This document shows positions 12,851 through 25,146 of a stretch of 64,000 nt of DNA, in pieces. The translations under genes were made by a program, and so were the position numbers. The notes below the pieces were generated by a model. That model searched no databases, was not told where the DNA came from, and saw only the letters and a list, made by a program, of their open reading frames with translations. Source of the DNA: Cryptomeria japonica (lineage: Eukaryota; Streptophyta; Pinopsida; Cupressales; Cupressaceae); contig NC_081414.1 of assembly GCF_030272615.1 (NCBI RefSeq), positions 48,596,501 through 48,660,500 of the forward strand. Direction: 5' to 3'. Each line of letters begins with the position of its first letter. Within the stretch, counting starts at the first letter, position 1.

Positions 12851-12949
12851 ATGCCAATGATTGATAGATGGCGAGGTGAAGTGGGATTTGTTTTGAACCA
12901 TAGCAGCCTGATGAGACTTAGGTCATTTGTTAGGATAAATGCCCGTTGA
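12851..12949 (+). other. Short upstream ORF before PMD (32 aa)
   Basis: A 32-codon frame starts at ATG 12851 (MPMIDRWRGEVGFVLNHSSL...) and stops at 12947-12949, about 120 bp before the PMD ATG. It may be an upstream ORF, or the remains of an N-terminal exon joined to the PMD frame by splicing; a CAG acceptor-like site lies at about 13086. I cannot separate these possibilities. Confidence 0.3.
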
Positions 12950-13068
12950 AGTCTAGGTGGCCATGATTGCTTACCTGTTGAGACCTGAAGATACTTGATC
13001 AAAGTATCTATTGATAGTTTAGGTTTAAACTTAAGAAAGTTTGAAAACAAAACAACTAATGGTGATTG

Positions 13069-14283
13069 ATGAATGTCCATGTGCAGGAGGATCTGCGTGT
13101 GTTGCAGTTACGTGAGCGCCATCCTGCGACACAGGGGTTGCATGATCGATTGACACAGGCGGAGATAGACTGTATTGCCGCGACTGGTTTATACGAGGTG
13201 ATGCACATGCCCGTGATTCATATGAATCACAGATTGATCACAGTACTAGCAGAGCGGTGGCACAGTGAGACGTGCACCTTCCATTTGGCACAGGGGGAGA
13301 TGACCGTGACCTTAGAGGACGTGTGGCGCATCCTGCGGATTCCGATTCGAGGAGAGCTGGTCACATACGATAGATCCTGGGGGACTGTGGCAGTGCAGAG
13401 GATTTTTGATGAGGATGTATATATTGATCATGACTCTATTGCTTGGGAGGATATAGCGGCATTATATGAGCCACTTCCAACAGTTTTGTCAGGTATTGTG
13501 GGAGGACTGCTGTGTCCAGACAGGTGTTCACATGGTTTGGCGGTGGGATGGGGACAGGTTATCGAGATGATGATGACCGAGGGGACCCGATTTGCATGGG
13601 GGCCGTGCGTGCTGGCGCACATGTATCAGGAGCTCCATGAGGTGGTTTATCGGGGGAGGGGTTCCTTAGCAGTGGGCATGACGCTGCTACATATTTGGGC
13701 TTGGGAGCATCTACCAGTGACTCGACCGGTGAGTCTTAGATTCCGTGCCGTAGACCAGCCATATATGTTCATGTATAGCGGCATGATGAGTCAGCCCCAC
13801 CTGGGGAAGTTAGAGTGGTGGCGGCGGGAATTAGATGACCTGGATGCAGTGATATGGCGGCCATACTTGGAGTGTGAGCCCTGGGATGATGACGCAGAGG
13901 CACTGCCTTATGTGTTTATGACTCGATTCCTCATTGGGAGGACCTCCTACCATGTGGAGAGACAGGTGCCTGGGCGAGTGATGAGGCAGTTTGGACGAGC
14001 ACAGGATAAGATAGAGTACTGGCGGGGTTTATATGAGTAGGTGGTGCCAGTTAGTCAGCGAGCTCTCAGTTATACTCAGATGTGGCAGACTAGATCAGAG
14101 CGATCGCAGAGGATGCAGAGCAGTGGGGGAGTGATGGGTCCTTTGAGGCGGGAGAGATCAGGGGATGCAGGAGGGAGTGGTGGTTCGATGAGGCCTCCAC
14201 AGAGAGATGGAGCAGGGGGTGCAGGCACTAGTGGTGGAGCAGGTGGAGGTGTTGGGACAACATCGGGCCAGAGTGGCATTTGA
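13069..14283 (+). pseudogene. Plant mobile domain (PMD) protein, antisense ORF in the Tat element
   Basis: ATG 13069 opens a 323-residue frame. It holds the plant mobile domain signature (Pfam PF10536): an N-terminal HPATQGLHDRLTQAEIDC, then LAERWHSETCTFHLAQGEMT, then VTLEDVWRILRIPIRGELVT, with a Trp-rich second half (LEWWRRELDDLDAVIWRPYL). A TAG at 14038-14040 (one C-to-T step from CAG) interrupts it. The same frame continues for 80 residues of Gly/Ser/Arg-rich tail to TGA 14281. PMD proteins occur as host MAIN/MAIL-type nuclear factors and as transposon-borne copies. Here it is opposite to gag-pol, between pol and the 3' LTR. Its base composition is GC-richer than its surroundings. Function in the element is unknown; regulation or anti-silencing would be inference. 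Confidence 0.85.
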
Positions 14284-16880
14284 GAGAGTATTCATGCATA
14301 GATGTATTTGTATCATTGTTTATTTTTTGGACTGTATCTTGGATGGCTCTTGGTAGCCGATTTTGTAGACTTCATTGTACTCTGATATATGAGATGAGAT
14401 ATATGAGGAGATCCTATATTTTGATGATATGCCTTTTGATTTATATGGATGTTTATGCAGGATGATGAGTTTATTGCTTAGATGGATATGTGTATATGCA
14501 TGCATTGATGAGATGTTTCTTTGTATGCATGTGTTTATGATGATGTATGATGTTGGATACTGACATATGAATGCAGGTTAATATATGTATGATTTTTGAT
14601 TTTTGATGTAATGCTTTTATGTATGTAATGCCATGATGATGATGTATGCTTGTGATGATTTATGAATAGGATTTTGGTGTTTCCTATGCAATGATAATGA
14701 TGAGATAATTTATGTGATGATGTTAATGCAATGGTTGAATGAATGATTTTATGTATGAACATGTATCTAGATGTTTGTTTAAATGAATGCAATATGGATA
14801 AACAAAATGTAAAGTACAAATGCTATATATGATAATGCCTAAATGAATGCGTATGTAAAATGGATATATATAAAATGGTATGAACCAATGTTTTATAAAC
14901 AAGTGGATTTATGATTCTAAATGCGTTAAATATGATTTAAGTACAAATGATAATGTGATGATATTATAACTTATGGTTTTAATAACTGCACCTTAATGTA
15001 ATTAAAAAGAGGATAATGAATGCAAAGTGAATGAATCCTAAAATGAGCATAATAAGATACTTAGTTAATGGATGAATGAATGCACTTTTTCACTAAATGG
15101 ATAAATGAATGTATACCATAATAAATGATAAAGGATAATAAAATGATGATGGATAATCGACACTATATGAATGCCTATTAAATTATTTAAAACAATCAAC
15201 GACAATTTGATCCCATGAATGAATCTAATTATTTATGATTGATGCAATGATGCAAATGATTTAGTGAAAACTAATGTCAAAAATGAACTATATGCAATGT
15301 TAAGTTTAAAAAATGACATGAATGTACTTAATGCAAGATGCAACTAAATGCGATGATGATATGACCATGAGGAATGCAAGGTCTTTGAGACTTTGCATGA
15401 TGCATTGATGATGTATCAGAGTACTCGGTCGTGATTGTATCCAAGACCAGTTTTTAATGGTCACTTTTGCATATAAAAACCTACATATGAATGAATGAAT
15501 GGGTGATATGCAACGAAATGCAAGATATAAACAAATGAGATGAAATGATGAACCATAGTGCTCTATTTTCATCATTTGAGCTTTAAAATGTTGGAAGAAA
15601 ATACAAGCATCTTGACATAATGATTCAAGATGACCTGAGTATTCCTTACATGGATTTTATATAGCAAGTTAATACAAATGACTTGATATAAGGGTCAAGT
15701 CGACCAGAGTATTGCTTGTGGAACAAACAAGGATTATCTTTGTTCATGCATGACTTGGATCATCCTCCTTGATCTTAGGCTGATCATATCCTGAGACAAG
15801 TGCATACCATACTAAGAGATAAAAAACCTTTATCTAGTTTGGATGAGGTAGGAGGAACCAAAGGAAGAGCATTGTATCTGCAAACAAACAATATATACAT
15901 AAAGAATAAAGAATATGGATCCTTGGTAATGGTTCATGCCCATATGGTCGAGGTATACGCTGTAGTCAGCAAGCCATAGTGATCTATGACTGTATTTTGC
16001 ATAAGATTACGTAGCTTGGTGAACTTCCCACGTAGACACCATTAGCATATGCCCCAGAACTTCATCGGAAATAATGCGCAAACGATACAAAATAATGCTG
16101 AAAGATCCTGATACAGATAAACGAATGATTGTACTCACAAATCAACCAAGTATTTGATAGCTTAACATAATTTTCTTGTCAAAGAAAACGTCACTTTTGT
16201 CTTTGTTTTGGTAAGGAAGGATGCATCTTTGTTGAAGACAGTTTTTGAGTGTTGATGTGGATTGTGTGGTCGATTGGTAAATGGTCATTGTGTGAGTATT
16301 TTGTCAATGCTTGTTTTGGTATCTGCATGGATGAGTATGTACAAGGTGTTGCCATGTTTTTGTGTGATTTTTCGATGTTTTGTCAATGTTTTTAGATTTT
16401 GAATTGTTTTTGAATGTTTTTTTGGATTTTGTGTTGAGACATTTTTTATTGTTTTTGGTATTTTGATGATTGCTTGAATGAAGAACTTTAAAGAATCATA
16501 ATACAATGTAGAATCCACTTCTATCAATAGGTTAAGGGCATTGCCCCCAGTTTTAGACATGACTATGAAAAAGTGGGATGCTAGACGCATGAAGTATTAT
16601 CATTATTGCAAACAAATAACAAGCCATGGTTTTGGATGGATGGATGCATGTATGAAGTGGATGTGATCGCAACAAGTCTGAAAGACAATGGAGCCATAGC
16701 CTTTACGAGTGGTGCCTGTTTGCCAGGTTTTCACCATCGTACTTACCCAAGGTGCCACCAGAGTGGTTGTTCATCGTTTGGATGCATGATTTTTCTTTAC
16801 TTTTTTTGAATGTTTTTGTGTTTTCTTCAGGACATTTTTCTGAATGTTTTTGGTATTTTCTGGTATGCAGGGGAGCCTAA
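14284..16880. other. Non-coding spacer of the Tat element between PMD and pol
   Basis: About 2.6 kb of AT-rich, low-complexity sequence dominated by ATGAATG, GATGATG and ATGTATG phrases on the plus strand (14290-15560). Two related T-rich stretches follow (about 16370-16460 and 16800-16865) that share TTTTTGAATGTTTTT, GACATTTTT and GTTTTTGGTATTTT in the same order, an internal duplication. I see no supportable gene. Confidence 0.6.
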
Positions 16881-16893
16881 TGCTCTGTACACC

Positions 16894-19800
16894 TTAGGTA
16901 TAAAACCATTTGAGGTGCATGCTGTTGATTGGATCTGCAAGCAGTTCTCCTTCTGATGTAGCCAACTGATATGCCCTAGACCTGAATACAGCAGTGACAA
17001 CATATGGGGCCAGCCAGTTTGATTCAAATTTGCCCTGATGTTCTCTGTTTGGTTGGTTGCGAGGATTCTCTCAAAGAACAAGATCACCTACCTCAAATGT
17101 ATGAGGTCTAACTCGGTGATTGTAGCTTCTTCTCATGCGCTGTTGATAGGCTTTGAGATGATTGTATGCAGCTTGTCATTTCTCATCTAGTAACTCTAAG
17201 TCCTAAAGACGGGATACTCTATATGCTTCATCATCTATTAGATTCTGCAAGGAAACCCGTAGTGATGGTATCTCAACTTCAATAGGCAAGATAGCTTCTG
17301 CACCATAGACCAATGAATAAGGAGTTGCACCTGTAGGGGTTCGAATGCTAGTTCGATATGCCCATAGCGCTGGATTTAGTTGAACATGCCAATCACGACC
17401 GGCATCATTGACTGTCTTTTTGAGGATTCTTAATATGTTCTTATTTGATGCTTCGGCTTGACCATTGCCTTGTGGGTAATAGGGGGTGGAAAAGCGGTGT
17501 TGGATGTGAAATTTCTCACAAAGTTCACGGACATCCTGATTTTTGAAAGGAAGACCGTTATCTGTGATGATGGACATGGGTACACCATACCGACAGATGA
17601 TGTAGTTGAGGATGAATGAGGTGATCTGCTTGCCAGTGACTTGGGTAAGTGGAACACCTTCGATCCACTTTGTGAAATATTCGGTGGCGGTAATAATGAA
17701 TTTGTGGCCATTGGATGAAGATGGATGAATCTTACCCACAAGGTCAAGGCCCCATTGACAAAAAGGCCATGGTGTTGTGATTGGTTGTAGTTCCTGGGCT
17801 GGTGCATGTATCAGGTCACCATGAACTTGGCATTTCTTGCACTTCCTGACAAAGTAGTAGGAATCTTTTTCCATAGATGGCCAATAGTATCCATTGTGCA
17901 GGAGTTTCTTAGCTAGTGATGGACCACTTGAATGAGTCCCGCAAATTCCTTCATGGACTTCTTCCAAAGCCTTTGTTATCTCATCTTGTTCCAGACATCG
18001 AAGGAGAGTACCATCAAGACTGTGGCGGTATAGGGTTTCGGCAATAATGGTATATCGAGCAGTTTGGCGAATGAAGGTTTTACGTTGGTTATTTGATTGG
18101 TTGGGAGGAAGGGTGTTATCGCGGAGATAGGTGTAGAATTCACCGTACCATGGGGATTCAGAACCGACAAGGCGACATATCATTTCAGATTCGGGGATAT
18201 CATAAGCGGGGATCCAAAGCTGTTCGACCAAGAACTCGTAGCGTGTTGAATTCTGTGGAAGATCTAGGAGAGATGTGATGGTAGCCATAGCATTAGTAGC
18301 TCGATTATGATCTCTTGGTATCTTCTCAAAAGTGATAGTAGTAAATGATGTCTTTAGAGTGTCCACCATTTGCTTGTATGGCATGAGTTTGTCATCCTTG
18401 GTTTGATATTCATCAGTTGCTTGTCGAATGACCAGTTGGGAGTCGCCATATACTTGTAGTTCTTGTAATTTCCATTGTATGGCTAACCTGAGTCCTGTGA
18501 TCAAGGCCTCATACTCTGCTATGTTGTTTGTGCATGGAAATGTGAGTCTGTAAGACTTCGGGATGCTATCACCTTGGGGTGTGATAAACAGAATGCTTGC
18601 CCCCGAGCCATGCCTAGTGTACGAACCATCAAAGTAGAGTTTCCATGGTTGTGCTATTGTGATCATGAATATCTCTTCATCTGGAAAATTGGAAATGAGA
18701 GGATGATCGCCCATGAGAGGTGCATCGGCCAACTGATCTGCAATAACTTGACCTTTGATAGCTTTACGGTCCACGTACTCGATGTCAAATTCACTTAGAA
18801 TCATCACCCATTTGGCCAAGCGGCCTGTCAATGCTGCTTTGCTGAGTAAATACTTGAGTGGATCAATCTTTGCAATGAGTTGTACTTTGTGTGTTAACAG
18901 ATAGTGCCTCAGTTTAGTGGCTGCCAGGATTACTGCTAGGCAAGCTCGCTCAATAGGTATGTAATTGAGTTCATAGCCCACCAGTGTTCAAGAGATGTAG
19001 TAAACAACATACTCTTTTCCTTCTACATTATGTTGTGCCAGTAGGACACCCAATGCTATACTTGTTGCTGAGATATAGAGTAACAATGGTCTACTTGGAT
19101 CTGGTGGGATCAGCAATGGTGGATTCATGAGATAGTTTTTAAGCGTCTGAAATGCTTGTTGGCATCGGGCATCCCATTGAAAGCGAATGTTCTTGTGTAG
19201 CAGGTGTGTGAATGGGTGACACTTATCAGCCAATTGTGCAATGAATCTTCAGATGGATTGAAGTCGCCCTTGTAATGTCCTTAGCTGACTGATATTCTTT
19301 GGAGGTGGCATGTCCATGATTGCTTTTACCTTTGCTGGGTTGACCTCAATACCTTTGCTTGAGACAATGTATCCTAGAAGCTTCCCAGAGGTCACTCCAA
19401 AGACACATTTCTTTGGGTTGAGTCGAACATGGTATTGTTCTAGTCTATCAAAGATTTTGTCTAAGATGTGGAGATGCTCTTCTCTAGTGAGTGATTTTGC
19501 TAGTAAGTCATCAACATAATCTTCCATCATGGTATGCATCATGTCATGGAAGATGGTGGTCATTTCTCTTTTATAGGTTGCTCCTGCATTCTTGAGACCG
19601 AAAGGCATCACATTCCAACAATATGTGCCCCATGGACATGTGAAGGCTGTCTTATGTTGATCTCCTGGTGCGATCTTTATCTGATTGTATCCTGAAAAGC
19701 CATCCATGAGTGAAAGCATGGCATGTCCTGCTGTCAAATCCACTATGATGTCGATATTTGGAAGGGGGAAGTCATCCTTAGGACAGGCCTTATTCAGATC

Positions 19801-20840
19801 TCTGAAGTCAGTACAAATGCGGATGCCCCCTTTTGGTTTGCCGACTGGCACAATATTGGAGATCCATTCTGCATAATCAATGGGTCTAATGAAACCAACA
19901 TCTAGGAGTTTCTTGAGTTCTGTTTTGACTAGTACTGCAATCTGAGGATGCATCTTACGAAGCTTCTGCTTGATAGGTTTGGCTCCTGCTACGGTAAGGT
20001 GATGCATGACCAAATCAGGATCAAGCCCAGGCATGTCTGCATATGACCATGCGAAGTTGATCTGACGCTTCTGGAAGAACTCTATAAACTTAGGCTGTTC
20101 CTCTGAAGTGAGAAGAGATGCTAGATGTATGATATGAGGATTTTCAGGAGTCCCCACATTGTACTCTTTGGTTTCCTCTATGAGAATCGTTGATCGTTCC
20201 TGTTGTGTACTAGCAGGGAGAATGTCAAACCCTTCATCCGTAGGTGCCTCAGAGAGGTTTTCACCATTGGATACGCTCTTTCTTTTTGCTTTTGTCGGAT
20301 CAAATAGTGCCACAGTGTGGTTTTCACTGGAAGATCCATGTTTTATTGTTATATTTTTGCAGTTGAAAGGTTTGGCATCCGCCCCGAAGTATGCTGCACT
20401 ATTAAGTTCGATGGCGAATCCAGCTTTGTGATCCCCGCTTGGTAGGTTATCCCTTAATTCCAAAAAGTCAATGATAGCCTCATCGTTTTGGAAGAAGTCA
20501 AGACATGGGGGATTTGGTTGGTTCCATTCGATGAGTTCAGGATGGATAATGGGCATTATTTCATCGATTAGGTTAAGTGCATTAGATGTATCAGGGAGGG
20601 TTAAGACGTTATGGTGAAGGTCGTTAATGGTACTCTCCCTGTCAGAATCAGGCGTAGGATGAGACGTAGGGTCTGTGGAAGATGTTTCCAGTTCAAGAAC
20701 CCATGTGGTCTTTATCTGTGCTTCTCCATAAATAGGGATGTCTTTGCATGGTGGAGGTGGTGATGTGTATTCCTCATCTGAAGTATTAAGCTGTACTGAA
20801 TCAAATTCCCATTCATGTGAGTCGGTCTCTGAATCCGATT
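16894..20840 (-). pseudogene. pol of the Tat element: RT, RNase H, archaeal-type RNase H, integrase
   Basis: One minus-strand frame runs from a frameshift near 20840 to TAA 16894-16896. RT (about 19950-19330): ICTDFRDLNKACPKDDFPLP, then MPFGLKNAGATYKREM and the catalytic YVDD. First RNase H (about 19230-18740): YISATSIALGVLLAQ and later ELNYIPIERACLAV. Second RNase H (about 18660-18260): LYFDGSYTRHGSGASI, NIAEYEALITGLRLA and GDSQLVI. Integrase: zinc motif H...H...CKKC (about 18000-17830), then D (WGLDLVG), D (ITDNGLPF) and E (GQAEASNK), all catalytic residues kept. The C-terminal part (17202-16897) is also recognisable (RPHTFEVGDLVL). In-frame stops lie at 19249, 18988, 17203, 17176 and 17071. 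All are TGA or TAG reachable from CGA or CAG by one C-to-T change. Confidence 0.95.
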
Positions 20841-23800
20841 ACTATACCATACTGGGATGTCTTTTGAGTTAAATACTGCAGGTGTGATTGGTTGATGGAC
20901 CTTTGTAGTGATCGGTGCTGCGGGAAGATTGATGGGGATAAAAGAATCTGATACGGGAAGTATCGGTAATATTGACTCAGTGGTTTCTGCTGGAACTGTT
21001 GGTGCCATAGATGCTGCTGCGGGTTTCAATACAATTGAAGTTGCTAATGGTGCTACTGGTGGGATTACGGGTTCCTTTGGTGGAATAAATGGCATTGGTG
21101 ATGGTTGCGTTGGGGTTGTGAGCCTCAGTGGGGTAGTTGGGATGGTGCTTGATGCCGCTTTGATTATGAAAGGTGTCCTCTTTGCAGTAGGCAGACAAAA
21201 TGGTTTGTTGGGTTTTCCTTTGAATCTGAGCTTAGGAAAGATCTCTTTTTCAAAGCCTAGGCCTGTATTACCTTTGGGCTTGAATTCTGGCAGCAGGGGT
21301 TCATGTCGTCCTTGTTTGCAATATCCCAAAGCACTCTGACCATCATACCCCATTCGTTGCATAATGAGGAGACCTTTGCCATACTGATCCGTAGGAAGTC
21401 TAACTTGTGGTATATCAGTGGTGATGGGATCTTTATAGATCCATTCCGCCAAGTCCTCATCTTGGGTTTCTTCTTCTTGACTCTTTCTAAGGATGAAAGG
21501 CGTCAAAGCACATGCAAGCATGATTAGTGGTTGCTGGAGTAACTGCTGTGGTTTACCATGTGTTTGAGGAGAAGTGGGCATTTGTCCCACACAAAAGAGT
21601 TGACTCAAGTTGTATTCTCCAGGACCTTCCTCTGCTATTTTCATCTTAAGCTTTTCTTGCTTTGGTATAATGGTGTTTGAACTGGCAAGAGAGGCGGGAC
21701 TTATATATGATGTGGAGGAAATGGCTTCTCTATTATTAGGAACGGTAATCTCTGGTTGATGGCTGATATTATGGCAATATGCAAAGGGATTTGCATCGCC
21801 CAGGATTGTGATCTCTACACCGTTATGTGGGAACTTGATACATTGATGGTAGGTAGATGGAACGGCTTGCATGGCATGTATCCAAGGTCTCCCTAACAAT
21901 AGATTATATGGCAGAGGAAGGTCCAGAACCTGACAGATGATGTGATTTACCACGGGGCCCACTCGGATTGGGAGTACCACAGCTCCTTTGGATGAACGCT
22001 CTGCATCGTCATAGGCTTTGATTGTGATCTTCTTACGAGGATCCACTGATTCTACCGCATAGCCCAATGTTGTGACCAACTGTAGTGTACAAATGTTCAG
22101 GCCTGCTCCATTATCGATCGAGACTCGCTTGATCCTGTGTTGGTTAATAAATCCTTCGATGTGAAGTGAGGCGTTATGAGGTTGCTGGAAAGAAGAGTTG
22201 TCACTTTCGGAAAAAGTGAGACAAGGTGATGACTTTAGACTTCCAACCATTGCTTGAAATTGGTCTGTATTCAGGTTTGCAGGGACTGACGCCTCTTGGA
22301 GTGCTTGATCCAAGATAGTTTTATGAGATGGCGATAGACGCAAAAGCTCTAAAATGGATATAAGCGTAGGGGTTTTGTCTAATTGTTCCACAAGATTGTA
22401 CTGCTTTGGGATGGAGGTGGTGCCTTGTGGAGCTACCTTGATGGTAACTTTTCCGCGACGCGTAACAACATTGCAATTTGAGTTGGGATTTTTGAAGGTT
22501 ATGGTTGCAACTTGTTCATTGGCATCATACAGATGATCGACAGTGTAATTATACGTAGCTTGTGTATAATCTGTGGTATCAGTGCCTCGCTTGGAAGTGG
22601 AAGGACCCCTTTGATCTTGTGATGGAAGTGGATTTTTGAACATCAGATGATTATTATTTGTTGTTTTTGGGTCATGTCCTTCAATTTCAATCTCTCCTCG
22701 ATCAATGAGATCCTGAATGAGATCTTTCAATCGGTGACAATTACTTGTCTTGTGCCCTCTTCCTTGATGGAACTCACAGTGTTCAGTATCTCTCCACCAT
22801 GCCGGTTTGACCTGAGGCTCATAGTTTGATAGTTTAGGTAGAGTGACCAAATTTTGAGAAATGAGTTGTTGCAATACTATTTCAATGGGTTCCCCTAAGG
22901 GAGTGTATGTGCGTTTCTGTTTTTGCTAATGAGGTCTAGGTTCATCATGAGATGTGATGCGACCTTGATTAGAAGGAACATTTGTGTTATTCTGGGGTGG
23001 AGGATTTTGTCCTGCAAATCGAACCACAGGTTGTGCGTTTTGGATAGTCCGGGCATCCACAACCCCATCGTTGACGATATTCTTGTTTTTGTTCTAGAAG
23101 CTTGGTTTATCACTATTGAAGCGCGGGCGAGGACCATCTTTTGGTTCATTAAAGATTTTGATGAGTCCTTTCTTGATGAGTGCCCGTTCACATTTCAAAC
23201 CCTTGGTGATCATATCATTAAAAGAGTCTGTGTCTTTGACATCCAAGTGAAATTCCATTTCTTCGTTTAAGTTGGAAATGAATATTTCCACTAGTTCTCG
23301 TTCAGGTAACTGAAGAGAACGTCTGCTAGAGATTTGACGCCATCGTTGTAGGAATACTGAGAATTGTTCACATGGTTTTTGTTTGGTGTTGCACAGATCA
23401 GCCATGGTGATGTCACGTTCAATGTTATGAGAGTAATGAGCTAGAAACTTCTGGATGAGTTCCTCAAATGTTCTAATGCCACCTGGTAGTCGGGAAAACC
23501 ATGATGTGGTTGTTCCTCCCAAGCTTTGGGGAAAAAGGCGCATTAGGTAGGTGTCTTCATATGCCACTTCAAGACAAGCGGAATGAAATTCTCTGACATG
23601 ATCACGAGGATCTCCCTTTCCTCTATATTTTTCGAATTTGGGTGTTTCGAATCCTCGGGGAAATGGTGGCATGTAAAGATTCCTATCAAAAGGATAGGGA
23701 CAGATGTCATTGAGTGAGAATTGGTTAGTTTTGACACCACTATGAAGTTGTTGGGCGAGATTCTCGACTTGTTGCCGCAACATCTGCATTTCAGTTGGAG

Positions 23801-24167
23801 GAGGAGGTGGTGGGTTACCTTGAGGAATGTTATATCTGATGGGATCTCTACCTCTTTCCTCTTCATGGCGACTTTGTCTTTCTGATGCTTGTCTTAATTG
23901 GGCAAGATCAAAGTCAGATGGGAGTTTGGCTCCTTCTTGAGCGAGTTTTAAGAAGTGAGCATCCGCATTGCTCCTGAGTATTTCGTCAAACAATTTGTTA
24001 AAGAGAGGGTTATGCTGAGCCCTTTCTATTGTTGCAGGAGTAGGAGTACTTGGGTTTTCGTCATTCTCATTTCCTCCGAGTGCTTCTTGGAATTCATTGA
24101 GATTTTCCTCTTCTTCTTCTTCTATTTCTATTTCTCGTTGCCGTGACTATGATCGGGTTTGAGCCAT
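20841..24167 (-). pseudogene. gag-protease of the Tat element
   Basis: The frame starts at ATG 24167 (MAQTRS) with TAG stops at codon 7 (24147-24149), 23094-23096 and 22926-22928, all one step from CAG and all in the same frame. The gag core (about 23660-23100) reads FEKYRGKGDPRDHVREFHSA, then TFEELIQKFLAHYSHNI. The zinc knuckle CEFHQGRGHKTSNC (CX2HX4HX4C) is at about 22775-22735. Protease: VSIDNGAGLNICTLQ near 22110 (DNGA in place of DSGA) and LLLGRPWIHAMQAVP near 21890. A G-patch-like segment follows at about 21400-21230. The Pro/Ala/Thr-rich tail ends in a frameshift near 20840, after which RT begins in another frame. Confidence 0.9.
21225..21400 (-). other. G-patch-like domain after the protease
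   Basis: Within gag-protease, downstream of the protease, the frame reads GKGLLIMQRMGYDGQSALGY and then KQGRHEPLLPEFKPKGNTGL. The Gly spacing (G-x-x-L-x-x-M-G-Y ... G-x-x-x-G ... G-L-G-F) fits the G-patch nucleic-acid-binding motif. A G-patch C-terminal to protease is established for betaretroviruses; here it is inferred from the pattern only. Confidence 0.5.
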
Positions 24168-24615
24168 TTTGTTTATGAGTCTTTGTTGAAATTGCATGAA
24201 AATGATGATGAGTTTTTGATGAAATGAGAGATTGATGGTTGGTGAATTGTGTTGCACGTGGATCTCTAGCACCTTTAAGGTGGATGTAACCAAAATTCCT
24301 TCTTTGAATTGCTTGTTTCTTTGATAAGTTTTGATGTGATAAGGTGTAGAGAAATCTGAGATGTGTTACAGATTTAACTACCTAGTAATGAGAGGATTCA
24401 CTCATGAACTAGTTTTAACCTGCGTAGATGTGTCTCTTAGGATGAGCTTATCCTAGATGTAGAAACAATCTAAAAAGTGATGTGATGTGTTTGATTCAAG
24501 CAATATCTAAAAGAGAACTTGGGACAAGAACCTCTTAATGTTTTGAGAGTTGGAACGGATTGATGATGAAGTGATGATGTATGAATAAGATGATGGATGA
24601 AAATGTTTTTCAACT

Positions 24616-25146
24616 TCAATAAAAACTTTGTGTCACAAATGGGACAAACTCTACCTCTTCCCTTTCGGGTGTTGGTGGTATTTCTCGAGCTACGTTGTAT
24701 GTGATACAGATGTTTGGGAAGAAGTTTGGATTAATCTTTCCTCCTTGATTTTTGTGATAACTCAGAGCTCTATATTGCATAAAAGCTCCGCGGTTCAATG
24801 ATTCAGAATCAAATTCGTTTGTTTTACCTTGAAGGTATAGATGCATGCGATGTAGAAAGACTCTATGAGAGACAAAGATTTGTCGATTGATATAGAAGAA
24901 TTTCCTCCTTTTGATCAAAGCCTTTGAGCTTAATGGTCTTCTTTTCAAGTTGATATTCTGATGAAGCTTCTTCTTTCGCAAGATGTGAAGAATGGTCATA
25001 AAGTTTGATTCTTTGTTGTTTGTACTTTGTTTTTGATGCGTTTGTTTGTTTTTGGTAAGATGTTGGATGAATACTTTGTTTTTGGGGATTGATTTTCTGA
25101 TTTGATGTTTCTTTGACAAGAAAACAAAGCAAGCACACAAACACAA
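24616..25146 (-). CDS. Hypothetical leader ORF upstream of gag (176 codons)
   Basis: This is the longest open frame in the 5' leader, on the gag strand. The first half is Lys/Gln/Asn-rich and low complexity. The C-terminal half looks more protein-like (NRGAFMQYRALSYHKNQGG..., ending PERE-EVEFVPFVTQSFY). Some Tat elements (Ogre type) have an ORF before gag, so this position is not unprecedented. I do not recognise a domain, and it may be chance. Confidence 0.25.
   Translation of the reverse strand: MCLCACFVFLSKKHQIRKSIPKNKVFIQHLTKNKQTHQKQSTNNKESNFMTILHILRKKKLHQNINLKRRPLSSKALIKRRKFFYINRQIFVSHRVFLHRMHLYLQGKTNEFDSESLNRGAFMQYRALSYHKNQGGKINPNFFPNICITYNVAREIPPTPEREEVEFVPFVTQSFY

Noticed and set aside
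14076-14279. Pro-rich minus ORF opposite the PMD tail
   Set aside because: It is a shadow of the Gly/Ser-rich sense frame.
20908-21339. 143-codon plus ORF opposite gag-protease
   Set aside because: Ala/Gly/Val-rich shadow of the Pro/Thr/Ala-rich sense tail.
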